From the NCBI GenBank assembly GCA_963748205.1, contig CAVVIB010000018.1, positions 66,679 to 130,678 of the forward strand: 64,000 nucleotides of DNA. The letters run 5' to 3'. The number at the start of each line of letters is the position of its first letter. The stretch's first letter is position 1. The stretch is from JAIBJN01 sp963748205. GTDB taxonomy: Bacteria; Actinomycetota; Thermoleophilia; Gaiellales; Gaiellaceae. The position numbers and the translations under genes are program-made. Below the pieces are notes generated by a model. It had not been told where the DNA came from. It was given only the letters and a program-made list of their open reading frames with translations, and did no database searches. This document shows positions 33,312-44,831 of the stretch, piece by piece.

Positions 33312-35702
33312 ATGGCCAAGACCACATACGACGCCAAAGACATCACCGTTCTCGAGGGTCTCGACCCGGTCCGCAAGCGACCCGGCATGTACATCGGCTC
33401 GACGGGGGCCCGCGGGCTCCATCACCTCGTCTACGAGGTGGTCGACAACTCGGTCGACGAGGCCCTGGCGGGACGCAACGAGCGCATCGAGGTGACCCTT
33501 CTTCCGGACAACTCGGTCACGGTCCGGGACTGGGGCTCGGGCATCCCCGTGGCCGTCATGGCCGACCAGGGGCTGCCGGCTCTGACGGTCGTCCTCACGA
33601 AGCTTCACGCCGGCGGGAAGTTCGGCGGCGACGGCTACAAGGTCTCCGGCGGGCTCCACGGCGTCGGCGTCTCCGTCGTCAACGCACTCTCCGAGTGGCT
33701 CGTGGCCGAGGTCCGGCGCGACGGCAAGGTCTACCGGCAGGAGTTTGCGCGCGGAGTTCCCACCGCCGACCTCGCCGAGGTGGGCGAGGCCGAGAAGGGC
33801 GACACCGGGACGACCATCAGCTTCCTGCCCGACGCGGACGTGTTCGAAGAGCTCGACCTCTCCGTGGAGACGCTCGTGCAGCGCCTCCGCGAGACGGCGT
33901 TCCTCACCCGCGGGCTCCGCATCGTCCTCGTGGACGAGCGCGAGAGCGAAGAGACACACGAGTTCCACTACGAGGGCGGGATCCGCGATTTCGTCGCCTT
34001 CGTGAACGACGCCAAGGATCCGGTGCACAAGCACGTCGTCTACTTCGAGGGCGAGAGCGACCAGGGTGCCGTCGAGGTGGCCATGCAGTGGAACACCTCG
34101 TACGTGGACTCGGTCTTCTCGTTCGCGAACAACATCAACACGCACGAGGGCGGCACGCACCTGTCCGGCTTCAAGGCGGCGCTCACCGGCACCCTGAACC
34201 GGTATGCGCGCGACAAGGGCTTCCTGAAGGAGAAGGAGGAGAACCTCGAGGGCGAGGACGTCCGCGAGGGCCTCGCCGCCGTCATCTCGGTGAAGCTGCG
34301 CGAGCCTCAGTTCGAGGGGCAGACGAAGACCAAGCTCGGCAATCCCGGCGTGAAGGGCCTCGTCGAGCAGGCGGTCAACCAGCGGCTGGCCGAGTTCCTC
34401 GAGGAGAACCCCACAGACGCGAAGCAGATCATCCAGAAGGCGATCTCGGCTGCCCGGGCGCGGCTCGCCGCGCGCAAGGCGCGCGACCTGACCAGGCGAA
34501 AGGGCGCGCTGGACGCCGGCTCTCTGCCCGGCAAGCTCGCGGACTGCCAGACGCGCGATCCGGCCGAAGCCGAGCTCTATCTCGTCGAGGGCAACTCGGC
34601 GGGCGGCTCTGCCGTCGACGCGCGCGACCGCAACTTCCAGGCGATCCTCCCGCTGCGCGGCAAGGTCATCAACTCGGAGAAGAACCGCATCAACAAGGTG
34701 CTCTCGAACACCGAGATCCAGTCGATCATCACGGCCGCCGGCACCGGGTTCGGTGAGGAGTTCGACCTCGAGAAGCTTCGCTATCACCGCATCATCGTCA
34801 TGACCGACGCCGACGTGGACGGCTCGCACATCCGCACGCTGATCCTCACGTTCCTCTACCGCCAGATGCCCGAGCTCGTCGAGAACGGCCACGTCTACAT
34901 CGCCGTCCCGCCCCTCTACCGCGTGAAGCTCGGGAGCCAGGAGCTCTACATCGAGAAGGAGTCGCTCTTCGAGGAGCTGCTCGTCCGCGAGCGCATCAAG
35001 GACATGGACGTCACCGATCGCGAGGGCGAGCCGTACAAGCTCACGGAGGCCCGCTGGGGGCGCTTCACCAAGGCGCTCTACGAGTTCGACGGCTGGTCGG
35101 CGAAGCTCAACGCCGAGTACCCGCACGCGGCCAACTTCGTGGTCAAGCACCGCTTCGTCGAGCTGCCGATCGAGGTGCCCGCGGACGCCGTGCAGGCGCT
35201 GGGCGATCTCTCCAAGAACGGCTACGAGCTCGAGAGCGTCGAGCCGACGAAGGACGAGACGCTGCGGATCCGCGTGATCGAGCGCGCGACCAGCGCCGCC
35301 CATCACGTCGACCTGCCCGAGGGCCTCTTCGCATCGGGCTCGTTCGGCAGCCTCCAGCGCGCGTACTCGAAGGTGACCGGGGTCGTCGGCTTCCCGCCCT
35401 TCCGCATCGCTTCGGGGAAGAAGGAGCGCCGCGCGGAGACCTTCGACGAGCTGCGCCGCGGCGCGATCGACCTGGCGAAGGAGGGCATCCAGGTGAGTCG
35501 CTTCAAGGGCCTCGGCGAGATGAACCCGTCCGAGCTCTGGGACACGACGATGGACCCCGCCCGTCGCATTCTCGTGCGCGTCGAGGTCGAAGACGCCTCG
35601 AACGCCGACCGGATCTTCTCGATGCTCATGGGCGACCAGGTCGAGCCGAGGCGCGAGTTCATCGAGCAGAACGCCAAAGACGTCAGGTTCCTCGATGTGT
35701 AG
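33312..35702 (+). CDS. gyrB: DNA gyrase subunit B
   Basis: 796-aa ATPase/TOPRIM subunit. GHKL domain: KRPGMYIGSTGARGLHH, YEVVDNSVDEAL, KVSGGLHGVGVSVVNALS; TOPRIM: LYLVEGNSAGGSAVDARDRN, ILPLRGKVINSEKNR, MTDADVDGSHIRTL; tail KGLGEMNPSELWDTTMDP. It is about 120-150 residues longer than most Gram-positive GyrB because of an insert after the DADVDGS block (roughly residues 540-700), the arrangement of E. coli GyrB. ATG at 33312 directly follows the terminator hairpin; no strong ribosome site is visible outside it. Ends in DVRFLDV, a peptide encoded again 85 bp further on. Confidence 0.96.
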   Translation: MAKTTYDAKDITVLEGLDPVRKRPGMYIGSTGARGLHHLVYEVVDNSVDEALAGRNERIEVTLLPDNSVTVRDWGSGIPVAVMADQGLPALTVVLTKLHAGGKFGGDGYKVSGGLHGVGVSVVNALSEWLVAEVRRDGKVYRQEFARGVPTADLAEVGEAEKGDTGTTISFLPDADVFEELDLSVETLVQRLRETAFLTRGLRIVLVDERESEETHEFHYEGGIRDFVAFVNDAKDPVHKHVVYFEGESDQGAVEVAMQWNTSYVDSVFSFANNINTHEGGTHLSGFKAALTGTLNRYARDKGFLKEKEENLEGEDVREGLAAVISVKLREPQFEGQTKTKLGNPGVKGLVEQAVNQRLAEFLEENPTDAKQIIQKAISAARARLAARKARDLTRRKGALDAGSLPGKLADCQTRDPAEAELYLVEGNSAGGSAVDARDRNFQAILPLRGKVINSEKNRINKVLSNTEIQSIITAAGTGFGEEFDLEKLRYHRIIVMTDADVDGSHIRTLILTFLYRQMPELVENGHVYIAVPPLYRVKLGSQELYIEKESLFEELLVRERIKDMDVTDREGEPYKLTEARWGRFTKALYEFDGWSAKLNAEYPHAANFVVKHRFVELPIEVPADAVQALGDLSKNGYELESVEPTKDETLRIRVIERATSAAHHVDLPEGLFASGSFGSLQRAYSKVTGVVGFPPFRIASGKKERRAETFDELRRGAIDLAKEGIQVSRFKGLGEMNPSELWDTTMDPARRILVRVEVEDASNADRIFSMLMGDQVEPRREFIEQNAKDVRFLDV

Positions 35703-35779
35703 GTCGCTAGCCACGCTCGTTAAGGAGGGGGCCCACGGGGGAACCCTGGGTTCCCCCGTGTTAGACGTGAGGTTCCTGG

Positions 35780-35787
<8 letters not shown>
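35679..35787 (+). repeat. Duplicated gyrB 3' end flanking a perfect 12-bp hairpin
   Basis: The last seven gyrB codons plus TAG (35679-35702) recur at 35764-35787 with three differences, each at a third codon position of DVRFLDV. Between them, CACGGGGGAACC (35734-35745) and GGTTCCCCCGTG (35749-35760) form a perfect hairpin with a 3-nt loop. The +1 frame from ATG 35695 is open through to the second copy, encoding 30 residues that again end DVRFLDV. The second copy contains the gyrA ATG and supplies GTGAGG as its ribosome site. Confidence 0.8.
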
Positions 35788-38359
<2,572 letters not shown>

Positions 38360-38366
38360 GCCCGAC

Positions 38367-38678
38367 ATGCCTCCAGCGCGTCGCCCGGAGGAGCTGCTCG
38401 AGCCGGTCGACGTCGTCCGCCAGCTGCGCAAGCTCGATCTCTCTCTCGGCCAGGTCTGCCGGGTCGCCGGTGTGACGAAGATGCAGCTCGACTACTGGAC
38501 GACCAAGGCGCGCATCCCCACGAAGGGCAAGAAGCAGCGCCTCTACGACCTCGACGCCGTCGAGACCGTGATGCTGATCAAGCAGGGGAAGGACAAGGGC
38601 CTCTCGCTCCAGGCGGCCATCGAGGCCGCCCGCCGCTTCAAGGCGGGCCGCTCGGCCCGGATTCCCCGGCGGAACTAG
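38367..38678 (+). CDS. Small MerR-like helix-turn-helix protein
   Basis: 103 aa. LSLGQVCRVAGVTKMQLDYWTTK is a MerR-type winged HTH and KKQRLYDLDAVETVMLIKQGKDKGLSL resembles the following wing and helix (R-x-Y-x2-D), but there is no effector domain or coiled coil, so it resembles stand-alone DNA-binding modules. ATG at 38367 follows gyrA by 7 bp, so it is probably co-transcribed with gyrase. Target unknown. Confidence 0.8.
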   Translation: MPPARRPEELLEPVDVVRQLRKLDLSLGQVCRVAGVTKMQLDYWTTKARIPTKGKKQRLYDLDAVETVMLIKQGKDKGLSLQAAIEAARRFKAGRSARIPRRN

Positions 38679-38681
38679 CGG

Positions 38682-39650
38682 TCAGGACTCGCGCAGCACG
38701 CCGGCCGCCGACTCGGGGGCCATCGTGTTGACGAAGTAGCCGGCGCCGAGCTCGATGCCTGCCAGCACTCCGAGGCGGGGGAGGATCTCGAGGTGCCAGT
38801 GCCCGCCGGCGTGGAGCCAGATGTTGAGCGAGACCGGCCCCTCCGCCTCCCGAAGTCGCCGCACGCCCTCGGCGGCAAGGACGAGCGCCGCGGCGAGGGT
38901 CCCGCTCGTGAACGGATCCTCCTCGCACACGAGCGGCGCGGCCAGCATCTCGTAGGGCTGGCGGCCGGCGAAGGGGCAGAGCAGGATGACGCCGTCGCGC
39001 TCCTCGACGACCCGCATCCGCTGGGCGCGCTCCTGCTCGAGCATCTGGCAGAGGAGACAGCCGCCTGAGGCCTTCACGAGCTCGAGCTCCTGGGCAACGA
39101 GCGGCGGCACGTCCTCGAGCCAGACGAGCTGGGAGTGCGTGTGCGGGAGGCTGGCGCCGGCTCCGGCGCCCTCGTTGACGAGCGCGTGGACGTAGGCGAA
39201 ACCGGCTTCGCGCGCGGCCGCGGCGCGGGCCTGCCAGGCCTCGGCCACGAGCTCGAGCTCGCGCACTCCGAGGTCCGAGATCGTGCGCACGTGGCGCGGA
39301 GAGTGGACGACGACCTCCTGCCGCCCGACCGCGGCCCGTCGTGCCATGAGGCCCTCCGGCCGGTCGCCGTCGCGCGGCCACGGCCCGAAGGCGGGGAACT
39401 TGTTCGGGACGACGCGCACGCGCCACCCGGGGGTGTCGGGCGGCCGCCCGGGCGGGCCGATGGCGAACGTCTCCGGCGGCGTGGCCGTCTCTCTGCCCTC
39501 GTCGAAGGGACAGCCGACCGGATCGTCGTCGGCGTCCTGAACGGCGGCCCGCGGTGCGCCCGGCCGGCGTGCCCGCGCCGGTGCGACCACGACCCAGCGG
39601 CCCGAGATCGGGTCGCGGCGGAGCTCGGGAGGCGAGTGGTGCTCGGTCAG
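38682..39650 (-). CDS. galT: Galactose-1-phosphate uridylyltransferase family protein, CTG start
   Basis: 322-aa HIT-superfamily nucleotidyltransferase. ELRRDPISGRWVVVAPAR is the family N-terminus, CPFDEG a possible zinc-binding pair member, WRVRVVPNKFPAF, then the active-site histidine triad-like LPHTHSQLVWLEDVPP and CLLCQMLEQE. It may exchange UMP or AMP on sugar phosphates (GalT or ADP-type transferase). No standard start lies in frame before ELRRDP without reading far into the slipin gene; a CTG at 39650 overlapping the slipin TGA (CTGA) is the best start. Confidence 0.85.
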   Translation of the reverse strand: MTEHHSPPELRRDPISGRWVVVAPARARRPGAPRAAVQDADDDPVGCPFDEGRETATPPETFAIGPPGRPPDTPGWRVRVVPNKFPAFGPWPRDGDRPEGLMARRAAVGRQEVVVHSPRHVRTISDLGVRELELVAEAWQARAAAAREAGFAYVHALVNEGAGAGASLPHTHSQLVWLEDVPPLVAQELELVKASGGCLLCQMLEQERAQRMRVVEERDGVILLCPFAGRQPYEMLAAPLVCEEDPFTSGTLAAALVLAAEGVRRLREAEGPVSLNIWLHAGGHWHLEILPRLGVLAGIELGAGYFVNTMAPESAAGVLRES

Positions 39651-40414
39651 CCCGTGTTCTCGCCCTTGTTGATGAACGGGCGAAGGAGCTCGAGGGGCAA
39701 GGGCAGGATCATGGTCGTCGAACGCTCGCTCGAGATCTCGAGCATCGTCTGCAGGAAGCGGAGCTGGAGCGCGATCGGGTTCTCCGCCATCACGTTTGCG
39801 GCGTCCTTGAGGCGCTCGGAGGCCTGGAACTCGCCCTCGGCCGCGATCACCTTCGCGCGCCGCTCGCGCTCGGCCTCGGCCTGGCGCGCCATCGCGCGTT
39901 GCATACCGGTCGGGATCTCGACGTCCTTGACCTCGACGATGGAGACCTTGATGCCCCACGGGGAGGTCGCCTCGTCGATGATCTCCTGGAGGATCGCGTT
40001 GATCTTGTCGCGCTCCGAGAGGAGCTCGTCGAGGACGTGCTGGCCGAGCACGCTCCGCAGCGTCGTCTGCGCGATCTGCGACGTGGCGACCATGTAGTTC
40101 TCCACCTGCACGATCGCCCGCTCCGGGTCGATGATCCGGAAGTACGCCACCGCGTTCACGCGCACCGGGACGTTGTCCTTGGTGATGACCTCCTGCGGTG
40201 GGATGTTGAGCGTCACCGTCCGCAGGTCGACGCGCACCATCTTGTCGACGATCGGGATGAGGAAGAAGATGCCCGGCCCGCGCGGCGGCGAGTTCAGGCG
40301 GCCCAGCCGGAAGATGACGCCGCGCTCGTACTCCCTCGTGATCCGGACCGACGCCGAGATCAGGAAGATCAGCAGTAAAGCGACTACGGCAGCGGCGATC
40401 AGCGCGGCGGTCAT
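39647..40414 (-). CDS. Slipin/stomatin-like SPFH (band 7) protein
   Basis: 255-aa membrane-anchored scaffold. One N-terminal helix (about 5-25), then the SPFH domain: REYERGVIFRLGRLNSPPRGPG, VDLRTVTLNIPPQEVITKDN, VNAVAYFRIIDPERAI, followed by a charged helix EAERERRAKVIAAEGEFQASE typical of slipins. Family knowledge: paired with NfeD proteases, which cut its hydrophobic tail. The nfeD gene lies 47 bp upstream on the same strand. Confidence 0.92.
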   Translation of the reverse strand: MTAALIAAAVVALLLIFLISASVRITREYERGVIFRLGRLNSPPRGPGIFFLIPIVDKMVRVDLRTVTLNIPPQEVITKDNVPVRVNAVAYFRIIDPERAIVQVENYMVATSQIAQTTLRSVLGQHVLDELLSERDKINAILQEIIDEATSPWGIKVSIVEVKDVEIPTGMQRAMARQAEAERERRAKVIAAEGEFQASERLKDAANVMAENPIALQLRFLQTMLEISSERSTTMILPLPLELLRPFINKGENTG

Positions 40415-40461
40415 CGGGCTCCTTTCGGGCGGGGCGAAGGCATCCTACGGCACCGCCCAGC

Positions 40462-41784
40462 CTAGGCGGGAACGGTCGCCGGCTCCTCCGAGCGCGAGAC
40501 CTCGAGGACGAGGTCCTCGCCGATCGAGTCGACCCTGACCCGCTCGCCCGTCTCCAGCGGGCCGCTTTCGGTGTGGGCGCGCCAGAGCTCGCCGTGGACG
40601 AACACGGCGCCATCGGGATCCAGGCGCTGGCGAACGATGCCGGTCTCGTCGAGCAGCTCCTCGCGGCCGGTCTTCGTCGGTGCCCTGCGGGCCTGGACGA
40701 TCTTCGCCACGGCCACCCCGGTGATCAGCGCCATCGTCCCGGCGACCGCCAGGGCGACCCAGATGGAGACCTGGTACTCCTCGCCCGCCGGGTCGAAGAG
40801 CAGGAGCGACCCGACCACGAAGCTGACCGCGCCCGCCAGCGCGAGCGCGCCGTGGCTCACCACGAACGCCTCCGCGACGAAGAAGGCGAGCGCGAGGATC
40901 ATGAGCAGGAGCCCCGCCCAGCTGACCGGGAGCACCTGGAGCCCGAAGAGGCCGATGATGAGCGAGATCGCGCCGACCGTCCCCGGGAAGATGAGGCCCG
41001 GGTTGAGGATCTCGATCGTGATCCCCAGCACGCCGAGCGACATGAGCAGGACGATGATGTTCGGGTCGATGAGCGTGTCCAGGATGCGCTTCCAGAGCGA
41101 CATCTCGACACGCTCGACGTCTGCGCCGGCCGTGTTCAGGACGAGGTCCTTCGGCTCCGTGCGCATGCCGTCGATCTCGTTCAGAAGCGTCGGGAGGTCG
41201 GGCGCCACGACGTCGACGACGTTCTCCTCGAGCGCCTCCTGCGCTCCGAGATTGGAGGCCACGCGCACCGCGTCCTCGGCCCAGTCGCCGTTTCGGCCGT
41301 GCGTCTCGGCGAGCTCGCGCGCGTAGGCGGCCGCGTCGTTGATCACCTTGCGCCGGAGATCGGAGGGGATCTCGCCCCCGCCGACTGCGACCGGCGTCGA
41401 CGAGCCGATGTTCGTGTTCGGCGCCATCGCGGCGACATCCGCGGCCAGCGTGATGAAGGCGCCCGCGGAGGCTGCGCGCGAGCCCTGCGGCGCGACGTAG
41501 ACGACGACCGGGACCTCGGACTCGAGCTCCTTCTTGATGATGTCGCGCATCGCGGAGTCGAGCCCGCCAGGCGTGTCCAGCTCGATGACGACTGCGTCGA
41601 AGTTCTCGTCCTCCGCGCGCTCGATGCCGTCGATGACGTAGTCGGCCGTCACCGGGTTGATGTCGTTCGCGAGCTCGACGACGAGCACACGGGGCGCGGC
41701 GTCCTGGGCGGTTGCTCCGCCGACAAGTAGGAGCGCCGCGGCGAGCGCGCAAATTGTGAAAGAAAATCCCCGCAAGCGCGGCAC
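40462..41784 (-). CDS. nfeD: NfeD-family membrane serine protease (1510-N type)
   Basis: 440 aa. Signal sequence (1-26), ClpP-like protease domain with VVIELDTPGGLDSAM, catalytic Ser in GSRAASAGAFITLAADVAAM and Lys further on in the RRKVINDAAAYA region, four to five central helices, and a C-terminal OB-fold NfeD domain (GIVRQRLDPDGAVFVHGELW). GTG at 41784. Ser-Lys dyad assignment follows the archaeal 1510-N enzyme. Forms an operon with the slipin gene. Confidence 0.9.
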   Translation of the reverse strand: MPRLRGFSFTICALAAALLLVGGATAQDAAPRVLVVELANDINPVTADYVIDGIERAEDENFDAVVIELDTPGGLDSAMRDIIKKELESEVPVVVYVAPQGSRAASAGAFITLAADVAAMAPNTNIGSSTPVAVGGGEIPSDLRRKVINDAAAYARELAETHGRNGDWAEDAVRVASNLGAQEALEENVVDVVAPDLPTLLNEIDGMRTEPKDLVLNTAGADVERVEMSLWKRILDTLIDPNIIVLLMSLGVLGITIEILNPGLIFPGTVGAISLIIGLFGLQVLPVSWAGLLLMILALAFFVAEAFVVSHGALALAGAVSFVVGSLLLFDPAGEEYQVSIWVALAVAGTMALITGVAVAKIVQARRAPTKTGREELLDETGIVRQRLDPDGAVFVHGELWRAHTESGPLETGERVRVDSIGEDLVLEVSRSEEPATVPA

Positions 41785-41885
41785 TTTGGCTGTAAAGATT
41801 CTATCAGGGACCTGCCGATGCCCTTGAGAACGCAGGACTCCTCTGTTTCGGTAGCGAAGGAGCCGATCGCCCAGGCATCACCCTC

Positions 41886-44066
41886 ATGAAGTTCCGTCGT
41901 ACCCTCGCGCTCGTCATCGCCACGGCCGCGCTCGCTCCGAGCACGGCGGGCGCCGCCGAGGTCCAGGTCGTGGCGCGCGACGTGCCGCTGGCCGCGCTTC
42001 AGGGGTCGGTCGCGCGGGCAGCGCCGATCGAGTTCACGATGGTCGGGACGCACTGGCAGGGCGGCGGAGAGGTCTGGTTCCGCACCGCATCCGAGGACGG
42101 GACGTGGAGCCCCTGGCGTTTGGCGCGGCCCGAGGAGGACGACCTTCCTGACGCGACGAGCGAGGAGGGGAAGGCCTCCTCGGGCTGGAACGTCGGCAAC
42201 CCGTGGTGGACCGGCGCGTCGACGTCGATCCAGTACCGCGTCTCCGGGCCGGTCACGCGGCTGCGGACGTTCTACATCTCGAGCGAGCCGGAGCCTGCGG
42301 ACGCGACGCTCTCGGGCGCCGGCGCCGCGGCGACGCTGCGGCCCGACCAGCCGCCGATCGTCCGACGCCCGGGGTGGGGCGCCGACGAGACGATCGTGCG
42401 CGCTCCTCCCTCGTTCGCCGACAGCCTCGAGCTCTCGGTCGTCCACCACACGGCCGGGACGAACAGCTACTCGGGCTCACAGTCGGCCGCGATCGTGCGC
42501 GGGATCCAGCGCTACCACGTGCTCTCCAACGGCTGGAACGACATCGGCTACAACTACCTCGTCGACAAGTACGGCCGGATCTTCGAGGGCCGAGGCGGGG
42601 GCCTGATCCAGAACGTCGTCGGCGCACACGCGCAGGGGTTCAACACCGGCAGCGTCGGCGTGGCGGTGCTGGGGACCTACGGCTCCAGCCGCATCTCCAC
42701 GGCCGCGCGCAACGCCGTACAGCGCCTGCTCGCCTGGCGGCTCGATGCCGGCCACGTCGACCCGGTGTCGCTCCTCAACTTCACCTCGTACGGCAACGAC
42801 CGCTTTCCCGCGGGACGCGTCGTGCGCCTGCGCGCGGTCTCGGGCCACCGCGACACCGGCTACACGAGCTGCCCGGGCACAGCGCTCTACGGCCAGCTCG
42901 GCGCGATCGCGCAGAACGTCTCGCGCATCGGCCTGCCCAAGCTCTACGACCCCAAGGTGGACGGTGCCGTGGGCGGCCCCGTCCGCTTCACCGCACGCCT
43001 CTCCTCGGCGCGCGCCTGGCTCGTGCAGGTCAAGGACTCCGGCGGTGCGGTGGTCGCGCAAGGGAGCGGCAGCGGAACGGCGGTCGACTGGACCTGGAAC
43101 GCGAGCGCTGCGCCCATCCTCTCGTACACGTACGAGATCAGCGCCGGGCCCGACACGCGCCCCGCAACCGGGCCGATTCCGGGACCGCCGCCGCTCGCGA
43201 TCACCGGGCTGACCGCGTCGCCGCGCATTCTGACCCCCAACGGCGACTGGAGCACCGAGCGCTCGAGCATCTCGTTCAGGCTCTCCCGCCGAGCGATCGT
43301 GGCCGTCAGGGTCGTGAACGCCTCGTCCGGCGCGCTGGCGCGGACGCTGCTCGCAAGCGCCGAGCGGCCGGCCGGGCAACGCACCGTCACCTGGGACGGG
43401 ACGACCGCCTCCGGGACCGGCGTCGCCGACGGGACGTACCGCATCGTGATCTCGGCCGAGTCGGGCTCGGAGCAGATCAGCCGCTCCGTCAACATCGTGG
43501 TCGACAGGACGCTCGGCGGCTACTCGCTCTCGCCGGCCGCGATCTCGCCCAACGGGGACGGCCAGAACGAGAGCCTCCGGATCGGGTTCCAGCTCACGCG
43601 CGCTGCGACCGTGCGCGTCGAGATCCGCAGGGCCAACAAGACGATCAGGACCGTGCTCACGGGCTCACTGGCTACCGGCGCGTACGCGGCGTCGTGGGAC
43701 GGACGTGTCCAGGGCGGCGTCCGCGCCGCCGACGGGCCGGTGACGGCCGTCGTGCTCGCCACGACGTCGTTCGGCACGCGCTCGCTGGCACAGATCGCCC
43801 GGGTCGACGTCACGCGGCCCGTCCTCAGGTTCCTGTCGATGCGCAACGTCAGCGGCGTGAACCGGCTGAACTTCAACTCGAGCGAGGCCGTTCACCTGAA
43901 GATCTGGTACGGGACGAGCCGTTGGGACGACGGCGACATGGTCGAGGTCGACAAGCCCGCCGGGACGAAGGCGCACTGGCGGCGCGTCACGGCCAATGTC
44001 GTCCGCATGCTGGCGACCGACGCCGCCGGGAATCGCAGCCGCCTGGTCTTCGGCCGGACCGGCTAG
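41886..44066 (+). CDS. Secreted PGRP/N-acetylmuramoyl-L-alanine amidase with FlgD-Ig-like C-terminus
   Basis: 726 aa. Signal peptide (1-23), an N-terminal beta region, then an amidase_2/PGRP domain (about 155-340): RRPGWGADETIVR, SVVHHTAGTNSYS with the zinc His pair, YNYLVDKYGRIFEGRGGG, GHRDTGYTSCPG. Two FlgD-like Ig repeats follow (FRLSRRAIVAVRVV and FQLTRAATVRVEIR, each after SP..LTPNGD or SPNGDGQ). It would cleave muramyl-L-Ala bonds outside the cell. ATG at 41886 has no clear ribosome site. Stop overlaps the convergent birA stop in CTAG. Confidence 0.9.
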   Translation: MKFRRTLALVIATAALAPSTAGAAEVQVVARDVPLAALQGSVARAAPIEFTMVGTHWQGGGEVWFRTASEDGTWSPWRLARPEEDDLPDATSEEGKASSGWNVGNPWWTGASTSIQYRVSGPVTRLRTFYISSEPEPADATLSGAGAAATLRPDQPPIVRRPGWGADETIVRAPPSFADSLELSVVHHTAGTNSYSGSQSAAIVRGIQRYHVLSNGWNDIGYNYLVDKYGRIFEGRGGGLIQNVVGAHAQGFNTGSVGVAVLGTYGSSRISTAARNAVQRLLAWRLDAGHVDPVSLLNFTSYGNDRFPAGRVVRLRAVSGHRDTGYTSCPGTALYGQLGAIAQNVSRIGLPKLYDPKVDGAVGGPVRFTARLSSARAWLVQVKDSGGAVVAQGSGSGTAVDWTWNASAAPILSYTYEISAGPDTRPATGPIPGPPPLAITGLTASPRILTPNGDWSTERSSISFRLSRRAIVAVRVVNASSGALARTLLASAERPAGQRTVTWDGTTASGTGVADGTYRIVISAESGSEQISRSVNIVVDRTLGGYSLSPAAISPNGDGQNESLRIGFQLTRAATVRVEIRRANKTIRTVLTGSLATGAYAASWDGRVQGGVRAADGPVTAVVLATTSFGTRSLAQIARVDVTRPVLRFLSMRNVSGVNRLNFNSSEAVHLKIWYGTSRWDDGDMVEVDKPAGTKAHWRRVTANVVRMLATDAAGNRSRLVFGRTG

Positions 44067-44806
44067 CGCTCGAAGAGAACTTCGCCGCTCTCCACGACGC
44101 GCCGCTCGTGGTCGACCTCGACCTCGAGCCTGCCGCTGCGGTCGATGGCGACGCCCACCGCGCTCTCTCCGTCGACGAGCAGCCGCCGGCCGCGCAGGAA
44201 GTCCCTCGCGCCGAGCCCGTCGTAGATCGCGTCGAGCCCGCCTTCGCGCCAGAGGTCGTACGCGCGCTCGAGCCGTAGGAGCAGGTCGGCGAGGATCGGG
44301 GCCCGTTCGCGGCGCACGCCGTCCGTCGTCAGGAGCGAGCCGGCCGCGATCGTCGTGTCCTCCGGGATCTCGCCGCGGGTCTGGTTGATGTTCAGGCCCA
44401 TGCCCAGGACAACGCGGCGCTCGGAAGCCTCCGCCAGCACGCCGGCGATCTTGCGCCGGTTGACGAGGACGTCGTTGGGCCACTTGATCTGGGCGGCCAA
44501 GCCGGTTGCGGCCTCCACGGTCTCGGCCACGGCCAGCCCTCCGACGAGCGAGAGCTCGGGGATGCTTCGCTCGACGGGCGGCTCGAGAACGACCGAGCAG
44601 AGCACGGCCGTCCCGGGCGGAGCGCTCCAGGTGCGGCCGAGGCGCCCGCGCCCGCCGGTCTGGACGTCGCAGACCGCGGCTGCTCCCTCGGGCTGGGAGT
44701 CGAGGACGCGTTGGGTCGACTCGCAGGCGTCCTCGTAGAGGTAGGGGCGGCCGAAACGGCCTGAGAGCAGGGGCTCGACCGTCTCTGGGGTCAGCGCGTC
44801 GGCCAT
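44063..44806 (-). CDS. birA: Biotin--[acetyl-CoA-carboxylase] ligase
   Basis: 247-aa single-domain (no HTH repressor domain) biotin protein ligase. Motifs: EDACESTQRVLD, CDVQTGGRGRLGRTWSAPPG (biotinyl-AMP loop), IKWPNDVLVNRRKIAGVLAE and GMGLNINQT. It biotinylates the AccB-type carrier; accD/accA lie 7 kb downstream but no carrier gene is in the window. ATG at 44806 is the first codon before the conserved region. Confidence 0.93.
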   Translation of the reverse strand: MADALTPETVEPLLSGRFGRPYLYEDACESTQRVLDSQPEGAAAVCDVQTGGRGRLGRTWSAPPGTAVLCSVVLEPPVERSIPELSLVGGLAVAETVEAATGLAAQIKWPNDVLVNRRKIAGVLAEASERRVVLGMGLNINQTRGEIPEDTTIAAGSLLTTDGVRRERAPILADLLLRLERAYDLWREGGLDAIYDGLGARDFLRGRRLLVDGESAVGVAIDRSGRLEVEVDHERRVVESGEVLFER

Positions 44807-44831
44807 CGGCGGAACTAGACTAACCAGCGCC

